Assembly (NCBI GenBank): GCA_041396845.1
Contig: JAWKXU010000001.1
Coordinates: forward strand, 1 to 64,000
Source: JAWKXU01 sp020446465
GTDB taxonomy: Bacteria > Pseudomonadota > Alphaproteobacteria > Sphingomonadales > Sphingomonadaceae
Length of the DNA: 64,000 nucleotides
Reading direction: 5' to 3'
A program made the position numbers and the translations under genes. Under the pieces are notes generated by a model, which saw nothing but the letters and a program-made list of their open reading frames with translations, was not told the DNA's origin and did no database searches. Shown piece after piece: positions 8,036 through 15,239 of this stretch (position 1 is the stretch's first letter; every line of letters starts with the position of its first letter).

Positions 8036-8329
8036 ATGCGCTGGATTATCACTCTCGACTATATGGGCGGCTGTCTGGGACTTGGCGAAAATGGCGAGGG
8101 AATCCCCGCCCGTGCCGAAGTTTCACAAGGTCATGATCTGCCCATGGAGTTCCGGCTATACAATGCGGCTGGCTTCCTTTGTTTTGAAGGCCGGTGCGGC
8201 GACATTGACGCGGACTGGTGGCACGGGTTTGAGCCGCTGATGTTCACCTGGAACACCCATGCCCGCTGCCGCCGGATGAGCTACAGGCGCACAGGCAGCC
8301 AGAAGGGATGGCGCAGGTTCAAGCCATAG
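8036..8329 (+). CDS. Small conserved-type hypothetical protein
   Basis: A 97-residue protein beginning MRWIITLDYMGG, with a PMEFRLYNAAGF beta segment and a basic C-terminus. AAGGAATC lies before the ATG. A 9-base hairpin at 7992-8014 separates it from the methyltransferase gene. I believe similar proteins occur in plasmids and ICEs of this group, but no function is known to me. It has no signal peptide and no membrane segment. Confidence 0.6.
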   Translation: MRWIITLDYMGGCLGLGENGEGIPARAEVSQGHDLPMEFRLYNAAGFLCFEGRCGDIDADWWHGFEPLMFTWNTHARCRRMSYRRTGSQKGWRRFKP

Positions 8330-8508
8330 CCACTTGCGCCTGAATGACCCCTCCGCCGTTCCTGCCCGGATCGGCGGCGGCCGCGCGTCCCCAAGGTCCG
8401 CGCGGCCGGATTGCGCGCGCTCGCCGGGCACGGCCCGGCTCGCGGGATGACGGTAGAAAAAATCATTGCTTCGCTTTAGGAAGGACGCGGGTCGCTACGC
8501 GGCGGCCT

Positions 8509-8700
8509 GGGGTTGGTAGCCCCACGTTTAGCGGTTTGGCGCCGGCCGTGACGGCGCCGCCATCCTTGACCACATGGTCGGGGAGCCTGTGACGTATGCA
8601 ACAGGCTCACCCGAGCTAAAGGTCATGGGGCCGACTAAACGCGGTTTACCACTCCCCGATCAGGGTCAGGAGAGATGTTTGCGGGGGCGCACCGCAAACA
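8509..8700. other. Array of consecutive hairpins, possible structured RNA or single-strand origin
   Basis: The 492-base gap 8330-8821 has no gene I can support but holds a run of inverted repeats. They are GGGG/CCCC at 8509-8523; GGCGCCG/CGGCGCC at 8538-8544 and 8552-8558; GACCA/TGGTC at 8568-8579; GAGCCTGT/ACAGGCTC at 8583-8590 and 8601-8608; and TGTTTGCGG/CCGCAAACA at 8676-8684 and 8692-8700. CGTTTAG (8525-8531) can also pair with CTAAACG (8635-8641), enclosing three of them. This could be a structured RNA or a DNA site. It lies 121 bases before a DUF2285-type regulator gene. Confidence 0.5.
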
Positions 8701-8821
8701 AACCGCCTCTCGCCCAGGAGCCGGCCATTGCGGAGGACGCGCGGAACCATGCCCGCCGCGCGTATAGAATCATCTCCGTTTCGGTCTGGATAGGTTAACG
8801 GGGCTGGAGGAACGGGGCGTC

Positions 8822-9088
8822 ATGACCGGCAAGCATTTCGAGGATCGCGCGCCCGATGCGCCGCAGCTCACAGCCTATGACGAAGATCATCTGGCCGACT
8901 ATATCGGGTTGCTCGATGCAGACGACGGGGGTACGCCCTGGCGTGAGGCTGCGGCGCTCATTTTCGGCATCGACCCCGCCGCTGAGCCCGAACGCGCCCG
9001 CGCGATGCACGCAAGCCATCTCGCCCGCGCGCGCTGGATGACCGAGATCGGCTACGCATATCTGCTCGGCCCGCGCGCGACGGAATAG
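8822..9088 (+). CDS. DUF2285-associated small protein of ICEs
   Basis: An 88-residue protein with the pattern LTAYDEDHLADYIGLLDAD, then WREAAALIFGID and HLARARWMTEIGY. This matches the small proteins found just upstream of DUF2285 regulators in Tn4371-like elements, which are themselves often labelled DUF2285. The family is thought to be helical and DNA-binding related, but this is not experimentally established as far as I know. GGAGGAAC precedes the ATG. It begins the regulator-replication block that runs to the RepA gene. Confidence 0.75.
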   Translation: MTGKHFEDRAPDAPQLTAYDEDHLADYIGLLDADDGGTPWREAAALIFGIDPAAEPERARAMHASHLARARWMTEIGYAYLLGPRATE

Positions 9089-9239
9089 GTTAACATTCAG
9101 ACCGGAATGGATTTTCCCGGTCCTTGATTCCGGTGCGCCGCCGGCATGGCCCGGCGCGGCCTTCGCCCTGTCGCGACGAGGTGTGCCCCCCGATCCTCGC
9201 CGATCCAGAGTCCGCAACAAGCGGCTGGGGAGGATGCTT

Positions 9240-9440
9240 ATGTCGACGTCGCCAGGCCGGCGCTCGCGGCGTTCCGGTCATGCACCGGGCATGCCGGGGC
9301 GCCCCGAGTTCGCCGCCGCGTTCCTGCAACGCAACCGCCAGTATCGCACCGACCAGGCGCGTCTGAACCGCGACGCCCCGGCGAACGAGCGAACGGCGCT
9401 CGCCCGCCGATGGGGGTTATCCTTTCGCCTATATGCCTGA
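9240..9440 (+). CDS. Small protein resembling the DUF6499/transcriptional-regulator domain
   Basis: A 66-residue protein with PEFAAAFLQRNRQYRTDQARL and LARRWGLSF. This is the alpha-helical pattern that normally forms the N-terminal half of DUF6499-DUF2285 proteins. GGGAGGATG lies just upstream of the ATG at 9240. The stop overlaps the start of the next gene by eight bases, and the next gene supplies the DUF2285 half. In relatives I know these two parts are often one protein, so this may be a split version joined by translational coupling or frameshifting. Confidence 0.6.
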   Translation: MSTSPGRRSRRSGHAPGMPGRPEFAAAFLQRNRQYRTDQARLNRDAPANERTALARRWGLSFRLYA

Positions 9441-10005
9441 TGAGCTGTCGGGCACGGTGATCTGGCGGCCGGAACTGACCGCCGTCACCGTGATCCTCGA
9501 CGCCGCGCCGGAAGGATATACCGGCGCAAAAGCCGTCGACCCGCTGGCGCTCGGCGCGCTGCTCGCCGACCGGGCCGGAATCGACGGCCGCCATGTCGTC
9601 GTCGCTGACGCGGCCGGCGAGCATCGGCTATGGCTGCGCGATCCGACACCCGGCCGGCCGCTCGCCGCGATCATCCCGCTCGACAAGGATTTCGTCACCC
9701 GCATCGCGAGCCTGTTGCGCTTCCATCGGCTCCTTTCAGGCAAGCGGACTGGCCCGTCGCCGCGCGGATGGCCGCTCACCGAAATTCGGGCGGCCAGGCT
9801 TGAACTGATGCTTCGCGCGCTCGATCTGCGGCTCGGCGGGGCAACGTATCGCGAAATCGCGATCGCGCTCGGCAGGGAAGAAGCCGCGCATCTCTCGGCG
9901 TCCGACTTCAAGAACTCGGACGCCCGATCCTTCGCCTATCGCCTCGTGCGCGACGCCACCGCCATGATGAAGGGCGACTATCGGAAGCTGCTGCGCATCC
10001 GCTGA
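9433..10005 (+). CDS. DUF2285 domain protein
   Basis: A 190-residue protein spanning a full DUF2285 domain. An N-terminal VIWRPELTAVTVILDAAP strand region is followed by GEHRLWLRDP. The FVTRIASLLRFHRLL helix comes next, then LMLRALDLRLGGATYREIAIAL and the C-terminal KGDYRKLL. The YREIAIALG segment looks like a helix-turn-helix. In Tn4371-like ICEs this gene sits upstream of the AlpA-like gene and repA, as here, and is presumed regulatory. The start ATG lies inside the end of the preceding gene. Confidence 0.85.
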   Translation: MPDELSGTVIWRPELTAVTVILDAAPEGYTGAKAVDPLALGALLADRAGIDGRHVVVADAAGEHRLWLRDPTPGRPLAAIIPLDKDFVTRIASLLRFHRLLSGKRTGPSPRGWPLTEIRAARLELMLRALDLRLGGATYREIAIALGREEAAHLSASDFKNSDARSFAYRLVRDATAMMKGDYRKLLRIR

Positions 10006-10139
10006 TCGTTCCGGCCGCGTGTTCGTAGCCCGGGGGGGGGGTGGGCACATCGGCGCGGTTACAAATCTTCGTTCCCCACCCTGCCGTCAGCACTTCGCCA
10101 TGATCGCCTCCTGCCACCCCGCTTCGCAGGAGACGCCCC

Positions 10140-10406
10140 TTGTCCAGACCGCCCGTCACGCTTCCGCCGCGCTATCTGCGGACTCCCGAGGCGGCGCGAT
10201 TCCTCGGCCTCTCCGGGCGCACGCTTGAGAAGCATCGCTATTTCGGGAGCGGCCCGGCCTATCGGCGGATCGGCGGGCGGGTAGTCTATTCGGTGGACGA
10301 TCTGCGCGCCTGGGCCGACCTCGGCACCAAATATTCCACATCCGACCCCGGTCAGGACGACCTCATGCCGCGGCGGGATGCCGCGATCACGCAGAGCCGT
10401 CGATGA
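10140..10406 (+). CDS. AlpA/excisionase-like helix-turn-helix protein
   Basis: An 88-residue DNA-binding protein of the AlpA/MerR-like HTH_17 type. YLRTPEAARFLGLSGRTLEKHR forms the helix-turn-helix, followed by GPAYRRIGGRVVYSVDDLRAWAD, the wing and third helix. Such proteins act as excisionases or activators of integrase and replication genes. It uses a TTG start at 10140 with CAGGAG upstream. Its stop overlaps the repA ATG by four bases. The preceding spacer (10006-10139) contains a ten-base G run near 10032. Confidence 0.85.
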   Translation: MSRPPVTLPPRYLRTPEAARFLGLSGRTLEKHRYFGSGPAYRRIGGRVVYSVDDLRAWADLGTKYSTSDPGQDDLMPRRDAAITQSRR

Positions 10407-11284
10407 AACCGCGCGACGCTTCCCGTTCCGCCAAACGCGCGCAACTCGCCCTGTTCCCGTCGCTCGGCTACGACATCGCGCCGCGCGACGCCCAGGACCT
10501 CATGGCCTGGCCGTTCTTCAGCCTCGCCAAGCGCAGACGGGTGACGCCGATCGACTTCCGTATGGGCGCGACCTGGATTTCGGTCGAAGCCGTTCCCGAG
10601 CACGGCATGGCGACCATCTGGGACGCCGACGTGCTGATATGGGCGGCGAGCCAGATCATCGCCGCGCGCGACGCTGGCCTGCCGACCTCGCGGCTGATGG
10701 CGACGACCCCGCACGAAATCCTCACCTTCACCGGGCGGGGCACCGGCAAGGACCATTACGACCGACTGAAGGCCGCGCTCGACCGGCTGCAATCCACCAC
10801 GGTCGCCACCTCGATCCGCCAGCACCATCAGCGCCGCCGTCATCGTTTCTCCTGGATCAACGAATGGCAGGAGCGGCTCGACGGTGAGGGCCGGCCGCTC
10901 GGCATCGAACTGATCCTGCCCGACTGGTTCTATGCCGGCGTGGTCGATCGCACGTTCGTGCTCACCATCGACCGGGCCTATTTCGACCTGACGGGCGGGC
11001 TCGAACGCTGGCTCTACCGGATCGTGCGCAAGCATGGCGGCCAGCAGGCAGGCGGCTGGAGCTTCGACCTTCCTCACCTTCATCTCAAATCCGGCGCGCT
11101 CTCGCCGCTTAAGCAATTCGCGTTCGAGCTGCGCGGCATCGTCCGGCGCCAGTCCCTGCCGGGCTACGCGTTGGCGATCGAGCGTGCGTTCGGGCGCGAG
11201 CGGCTGACCTTCGCGCCGGTGCCCGCCGATCCGTTCGAGAAGGCGGCGCGGCGCATGGGGCTGGCTGTGGATAACCGGTCATGA
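10403..11284 (+). CDS. repA: Replication initiator protein A (RPA family)
   Basis: A 293-residue RPA-family plasmid-type initiator. Landmarks are FFSLAKRRRVTPIDF near residue 37, IWDADVLIWAASQI (about 72-85), the RGTGKDHYDRLKAALDRLQ helix region (about 113-131), and LPDWFYAGV and FDLTGGLERWLYRIVRKHG in the C-terminal winged-helix half. Relatives bind iterons and open the origin. Three 21-base direct repeats and two DnaA-box matches lie at and just after the 3' end of the gene, which fits this role. RepA genes are a standard part of Tn4371-like ICEs. The gene is translationally coupled to the AlpA-like gene. Confidence 0.9.
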   Translation: MKPRDASRSAKRAQLALFPSLGYDIAPRDAQDLMAWPFFSLAKRRRVTPIDFRMGATWISVEAVPEHGMATIWDADVLIWAASQIIAARDAGLPTSRLMATTPHEILTFTGRGTGKDHYDRLKAALDRLQSTTVATSIRQHHQRRRHRFSWINEWQERLDGEGRPLGIELILPDWFYAGVVDRTFVLTIDRAYFDLTGGLERWLYRIVRKHGGQQAGGWSFDLPHLHLKSGALSPLKQFAFELRGIVRRQSLPGYALAIERAFGRERLTFAPVPADPFEKAARRMGLAVDNRS

Positions 11285-11510
11285 GACTCGGCCTATTGAA
11301 AACCGCCGGACTCGGCCGATTAAAAACCGCTGACTCGGCCTATAAAAAACCGGACCCCCACGCAAGCATCTGGAATCGCTTGCGGAATCGGGCCCCTTCT
11401 AACTATGCTAACAGTAAAGAATACTTCGTATTCTTTCTAACGCGATTTCGCTTTGTGGATAATTCGCACAATGATGCGAAGTATACGGCAGTAAATCTGC
11501 CGTTACCGCT
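11266..11510. other. Candidate replication origin (oriV) of the ICE
   Basis: Two exact TGTGGATAA DnaA-box matches lie at 11266-11274 and 11454-11462. Between them are three 21-base iterons. A row of inverted repeats follows: GCAAGC/GCTTGC at 11362-11383; AAAGAATAC/GTATTCTTT at 11416-11436; TTCGCA/TGCGAA at 11463-11480; and ACGGCAG/CTGCCGT at 11485-11503. The stretch from 11400 to 11490 is markedly AT-rich for this window. Initiator gene, iterons, DnaA boxes and an AT-rich segment together are the classical layout of a theta-type origin. Confidence 0.72.
11285..11352 (+). repeat. Three 21-bp iterons downstream of repA
   Basis: Direct repeats GACTCGGCCnATnnAAAACCG occur at 11285-11305, 11309-11329 and 11332-11352, with periods of 24 and 23 bases. 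The first begins immediately after the repA stop. They are presumed binding sites of the RPA-family initiator. Confidence 0.82.
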
Positions 11511-11588
11511 ACGCTATACTGCTACGCCTTTTGCGGGCGGGGATCAATCCCGGCGCTGTGCTGCGCGGCGCGGGCCGGAACGCCGGCC

Positions 11589-12737
11589 ATGATCGCTGCC
11601 CAGCACTTCGGCAGCATCTCGGGCGGCAAGGACAGCCAGGCCGTTCTCTGCCTGATGGTCGAGCGGATCGAGCGCAAGGGGCTCGCCGCGTTCGGCAATC
11701 GCGCGCCGCGCTTCCTCTCCGCCGACAACGGCCACGAAAACCCGATCACGCTCGATCACATCGCCTATCTCGACGACTGGCTGTGGCAGCGCCTCGGCCT
11801 GCGCATCGAGATCGTATCGGCGAATGATGTGCCCGGCCTCACCGATCAGGCGGCGTTCGCCCGCAAACGCGCCATGTTGCGCGAGGAATGGTCGAAGGAG
11901 AAGCGGCGGACACGCCACAGAGGCGCGTGTAACCAGCGCCGCGCCGCATGGCAGGCGGGCACGATCACCAGGGCCATGTGGATAGCCGGGTGCGATTGCC
12001 CCGTCCTGGTCTCGTCGCCTGTCCCCGAGCCTCTGATCGAGCGCGTGATCGCGCTGCTCCATCCCACCGGCATCCCGTTCCTCGACATGGCGATGCTGCA
12101 CGGCCGGTTTCCCGGCACCAAGACGCGCTTCTGCACCGACGAGACCAAGCTGATCCCTATGATGCACCGCAAGCGCCCGCTGCTCGACGCGGGGCGGCCG
12201 GTCATCGACTGGATCGGCGAGCGGGCCGACGAGAGCCACGCGCGGGCGAAGAAACCGCCGATCCAGTCCGTGCGGCATCCGAGCGGCGCCCGGCAGGTGC
12301 TCTACAGGCCCATCTTCCGCTGGTCGGCGGCCGACGCCTTCGCGATCTCCGAGCGCCACGGCCTGCGCCACAATCCCCTCTATACGATGGGGATGAGCCG
12401 CGTCGGCTGCTCGACCTGCATCATGGTCAGGAAGCGCGAGCTGCGCGCCTGGGCCATGCGCTTCCCCGCCGAAGTGGACCGGGTGCGGGAGTGGGAGCGG
12501 CTGGTCAGCCTCGTTTCCCGCCGCAGCGCCGTTGCCGGAACGCCGGCATCCCTGCTGCCCGCGCCGACCGTTCCCGGCGATCCGGCCGATCATGGCCGGG
12601 CGACCATCGACAGGGCGATCGCGTGGTCGCGCACCAGCCGGGGCGGCCGCAACTACGACCTGTTCATCGCGCAGGAGCAGCGCGAGGCGGACGAGCACGG
12701 TCTGCTCTGCGACAGCGAATACGGGCTGTGCGAATGA
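11589..12737 (+). CDS. PAPS-reductase-family (PP-loop) protein
   Basis: A 382-residue ATP-pyrophosphatase-fold protein. The PP-loop SISGGKDSQAVL lies at residues 9-20 and an SADNGHE segment near 44-50, as in phosphoadenosine-phosphosulfate-reductase-like proteins. LVSSPVPEPLIERVIALLHP is a probable helical insert. The C-terminal region has RVGCSTCIMVRKREL with paired cysteines. Phage and ICE members of this family are not sulfate-assimilation enzymes and have been linked to nucleic-acid modification, but the substrate here is unknown. The gene overlaps the methyltransferase gene by four bases, so the two form a cassette inserted between the repA/origin region and DUF2840. Confidence 0.82.
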   Translation: MIAAQHFGSISGGKDSQAVLCLMVERIERKGLAAFGNRAPRFLSADNGHENPITLDHIAYLDDWLWQRLGLRIEIVSANDVPGLTDQAAFARKRAMLREEWSKEKRRTRHRGACNQRRAAWQAGTITRAMWIAGCDCPVLVSSPVPEPLIERVIALLHPTGIPFLDMAMLHGRFPGTKTRFCTDETKLIPMMHRKRPLLDAGRPVIDWIGERADESHARAKKPPIQSVRHPSGARQVLYRPIFRWSAADAFAISERHGLRHNPLYTMGMSRVGCSTCIMVRKRELRAWAMRFPAEVDRVREWERLVSLVSRRSAVAGTPASLLPAPTVPGDPADHGRATIDRAIAWSRTSRGGRNYDLFIAQEQREADEHGLLCDSEYGLCE

Positions 12738-14080
12738 TGCGCGCGCTCGACCTGTTCAGCGCGGCGGCAGGCGGCTGGTCGCTCGGCCTGCACCGCGCCG
12801 GCTTCATCACCGTCGCCGCCTGCGAAATCGTCGAGTGGCGCCGCATCCTCTACGCGGAGAACAATCCCCATGTCAGACTTTACGAGGACGTGCGCGGCCT
12901 CACGGCAGCTCGACTTGTTTCCGACCTCGGATTCCTGCCTGACATTATCGTCGGCTCGCCGCCGTGCCAGGATATCTCCAGCGCCAACACCAAAGGCAGG
13001 GGAATCGAAGGCGAGCGGTCGGGTCTCTATCTCGAAGCCGTCCGGCTTGTCGGAGAGTGCCGCCCTCGCTGGTTCGCTTTTGAGAACAGCGCTAATCTGC
13101 GAACTCGCGGCGCTGACCGGCTGCTCCTTCTCCTGGAAACGCTCGGCTACGCCTGCGAACCGTGCGTGGTGGCTGCTGAAAATGTCGGCGCCAACCATGT
13201 CCGCAAGCGGTCATGGCTTATCGGCTACGATCCCGAACAACTTGCCTACGCCGCGCACCAGCGACGCGGCGCATGGCCCGGAGATGTGCAAGGTCCAGGG
13301 CGCGAAGCGGACGGGCATGAACCTGCCGACAATGATGCACCCGGCGGCATTGAACAGGCTGCCGACCCCGATGGCGACGGACGGGATGACGGACGGAGCC
13401 GGGGGCGGCGCGGGATCGACATATCCGCTGCGGATGATCCTGGCGACGCCCCGGAAATCGGATGCGGACAAGGGCGGCCGGGGCGACGTGCTCAGCCAGT
13501 TGCAGGGCCATGCGAGCCGCCATGCGGGGATGATGCCGACGCCAGTGAAGCCGAACGGCGGGCGCAGGTTGAGCGCGCAGGAGATCGAGACGGGACGCCG
13601 GGCGAACGGCGCGAAGGCGCAAATCGACACGCCGAACCTGCTGCGCCATGCGGCGGAAATCCTCCCGACGCCGACGAAGCGGGACAGCCGGATGGACGGC
13701 TGGAGTCCGGCCTACGACCGCAGGAAATCGCCGACGATGGACGCGGTGATGGACGGCGCCATGACGGATCGCGCGCCAGACAAATGGGCGGGCGCCCGCG
13801 CGCTGGCGGCGATGCTGCGGAACCATGGGCTGACTGGAACGGCGGCCTTGCCTATCACCTATGGCTGGATGATGGGCTTTCCGCCTGGGTGGCTGACACG
13901 CGCATTGCGCTCGGCGGTCCACGCGGGACGGCTGCGGCCAGCCTGATCGTCGAGGCGTTCGGCGACGCCGTTCTCCCGCAAATCCCCGAAGCCATCGCCC
14001 GCGCGATCCTGCGCACCGAAGCCGCGCTCGACCTCGTGCTCGGGCGCGCATCCCCTGACATGACCGGAGACGAACGATGA
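12734..14080 (+). CDS. C5-cytosine DNA methyltransferase
   Basis: A 448-residue C5-cytosine methyltransferase reading frame. Motif I LDLFSAAAGGWSLGL (residues 4-18), motif IV GSPPCQDIS with the catalytic cysteine (near residue 79), motif VI FENSAN (near 117) and motif VIII VRKRSWLIG (near 156) are intact. Motif X EAFGDAVLPQIPEAI is at the C-terminus. The middle (about 165-380) is a low-complexity, acidic and glycine-rich stretch where the expected target-recognition region should lie. Third-position GC is high before 12870 and after about 13870 but falls in between, where the second frame is GC3-rich. It starts four bases inside the preceding gene and may modify the ICE against restriction. 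Confidence 0.85.
   Translation: MMRALDLFSAAAGGWSLGLHRAGFITVAACEIVEWRRILYAENNPHVRLYEDVRGLTAARLVSDLGFLPDIIVGSPPCQDISSANTKGRGIEGERSGLYLEAVRLVGECRPRWFAFENSANLRTRGADRLLLLLETLGYACEPCVVAAENVGANHVRKRSWLIGYDPEQLAYAAHQRRGAWPGDVQGPGREADGHEPADNDAPGGIEQAADPDGDGRDDGRSRGRRGIDISAADDPGDAPEIGCGQGRPGRRAQPVAGPCEPPCGDDADASEAERRAQVERAGDRDGTPGERREGANRHAEPAAPCGGNPPDADEAGQPDGRLESGLRPQEIADDGRGDGRRHDGSRARQMGGRPRAGGDAAEPWADWNGGLAYHLWLDDGLSAWVADTRIALGGPRGTAAASLIVEAFGDAVLPQIPEAIARAILRTEAALDLVLGRASPDMTGDER
12870..13946 (+). CDS. Overlapping ORF inside the cytosine methyltransferase gene (dual-coding candidate)
   Basis: A 358-codon ORF in a second frame, lying wholly within the methyltransferase gene. It carries repeated LPTPxxSD-like segments (near residues 125, 165, 230 and 265), CSFSWKRSATPANRAWW and a C-terminal WMMGFPPGWL. 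These features recall 'LPTP...MGFPPGW' proteins associated with phage cytosine methylases. From about 13230 to 13830 its codons end almost uniformly in G or C, while the methyltransferase frame does not. So this frame appears to be the better-conserved one there. It could be a separate protein, or the true target-recognition region reached by frameshifting. The start at 12870 (ATG) is uncertain. Confidence 0.55.
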   Translation: MSDFTRTCAASRQLDLFPTSDSCLTLSSARRRARISPAPTPKAGESKASGRVSISKPSGLSESAALAGSLLRTALICELAALTGCSFSWKRSATPANRAWWLLKMSAPTMSASGHGLSATIPNNLPTPRTSDAAHGPEMCKVQGAKRTGMNLPTMMHPAALNRLPTPMATDGMTDGAGGGAGSTYPLRMILATPRKSDADKGGRGDVLSQLQGHASRHAGMMPTPVKPNGGRRLSAQEIETGRRANGAKAQIDTPNLLRHAAEILPTPTKRDSRMDGWSPAYDRRKSPTMDAVMDGAMTDRAPDKWAGARALAAMLRNHGLTGTAALPITYGWMMGFPPGWLTRALRSAVHAGRLRPA

Positions 14081-14664
14081 GCGATCCCACGCGTCCACAG
14101 CAGATCGACTTCAGCGGGTTTGAAGCCGCGCTGCGCCGGCAGGCGGCGGAGCAGGCGCAGGCGGCACGCACACCGACATTGCCATCGGCGTTGGCATCGC
14201 AATCGCGGCTGACCGAAGTCGAACTGACCTGGATCGAGAAGAAGCTGGAGCACTGGATACGCTTCGGTCGTATCGCCCAGGACCGCATCCTCACGCGCCG
14301 CACGCGCGTCGTCGGCTTCCGGCCCGGCGCGATCTTCGCCTTCGTCCGCTGGACCGCGAACGACTATGGCACAATCACCTCGCGCATCGACGTGGTGCGC
14401 GCGGTCTCGCCGGGCGAGCCTTACACCACGCTTCCTTTCGTCCGTCCGGGCGGTGACATCCTTCTGCACATCGAGAGCTGGCCGAAGGTTAGCCAGGTGC
14501 TCGCCGCGATCGACGCGGTGGAAGCGGTCGGCGTCGATCCCTGCGACGCGGCGGCCGATCACTGGCGGCACGTCCATAACCGCATCGCCGCGGGGCACCA
14601 GCCTCGGCCCTACACGATGGAGCGCCATCGCGCCTGGCTCCGCCGCAAGGAGATCGAGGGATGA
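14077..14664 (+). CDS. DUF2840 family protein
   Basis: A 195-residue DUF2840 protein. The core runs from LTEVELTWIEKKLEHWIRFG through RRTRVVGFRPGAIFAFVRW, NDYGTITSRIDVVRAV and LPFVRPGGDILLHIESWPKV to DHWRHVHNRI. The gene lies directly before traF in Tn4371-like elements, as here. Its biochemical role is unknown; the linkage suggests a transfer or stability function. It overlaps both neighbours by four bases (ATGA), so it belongs to the same transcript as the methyltransferase and traF. Confidence 0.88.
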   Translation: MSDPTRPQQIDFSGFEAALRRQAAEQAQAARTPTLPSALASQSRLTEVELTWIEKKLEHWIRFGRIAQDRILTRRTRVVGFRPGAIFAFVRWTANDYGTITSRIDVVRAVSPGEPYTTLPFVRPGGDILLHIESWPKVSQVLAAIDAVEAVGVDPCDAAADHWRHVHNRIAAGHQPRPYTMERHRAWLRRKEIEG

Positions 14665-15239
14665 CGCGCCGCCGCTATGTCATGGCGACGGCCATTGCCG
14701 CCTCCGCCTTCGCCGCGGCGTTTGTCGCCGTCGCGATCAGCGATCCGTTCCCGCGCTTCATCTGGAACGCCAGCGCCAGCGCGCCGATCGGGCTCTACCG
14801 CATTCATTCCGACCGCGATCCGCCGCTCGGCGCGCTGGTCGCCGTCGCGCCGCCCAAGCACCTTTCCCGCTGGCTGTCGGCGCGCGGCTATCTGCCCGAA
14901 GGCGTGCCGCTCCTCAAGCATGTCGCGGCGAAAGCCGGGCAGCGTGTGTGCAGAACCGGCGACGTGGTGAGCCTCGATGCCCGGCCTGTCGCCACCGCCC
15001 GCGCGCGTGACGGCCAGGGCCGCCCGCTGCCGGTCTGGCAGGGCTGCCGAGCACTCAAGCCCGGCGAGATATTCCTGCTCAACCCCTCCGCCCCCGACAG
15101 CCTGGATGGCCGCTACTTCGGCCCGCTTCCGGCCTCGACTGTCATCGGCCGCGCAACGCCGCTGCATCTGCGCGCGCCGTCCACACCAGCTTCACCACCC
15201 AGAGCAAAGGAGATCGGCCGTGCCGACGAATATCTTTGA
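14661..15239 (+). CDS. traF: Conjugative transfer signal peptidase TraF (S26 family)
   Basis: A 192-residue membrane-anchored S26 serine protease. An N-terminal hydrophobic segment (about 7-25) anchors it. NASASAPIGLYRI (about 34-46) holds the catalytic serine, and LLKHVAAKAGQRVC (about 82-95) holds the catalytic lysine. LNPSAPDSLDGRYFGPL near 147 is the conserved box closing the fold. TraF in P-type systems cyclises or processes the TrbC pilin, and trbC is encoded 7.6 kb downstream. The first base of the next gene lies inside its 3' end. Confidence 0.92.
   Translation: MTRRRYVMATAIAASAFAAAFVAVAISDPFPRFIWNASASAPIGLYRIHSDRDPPLGALVAVAPPKHLSRWLSARGYLPEGVPLLKHVAAKAGQRVCRTGDVVSLDARPVATARARDGQGRPLPVWQGCRALKPGEIFLLNPSAPDSLDGRYFGPLPASTVIGRATPLHLRAPSTPASPPRAKEIGRADEYL

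Noticed and set aside
11281..11592. A 103-codon plus-strand frame after repA
   Set aside because: It is a translation of the iterons and palindromes of the proposed origin. Its repeated LKTA motifs simply reflect the DNA repeats.
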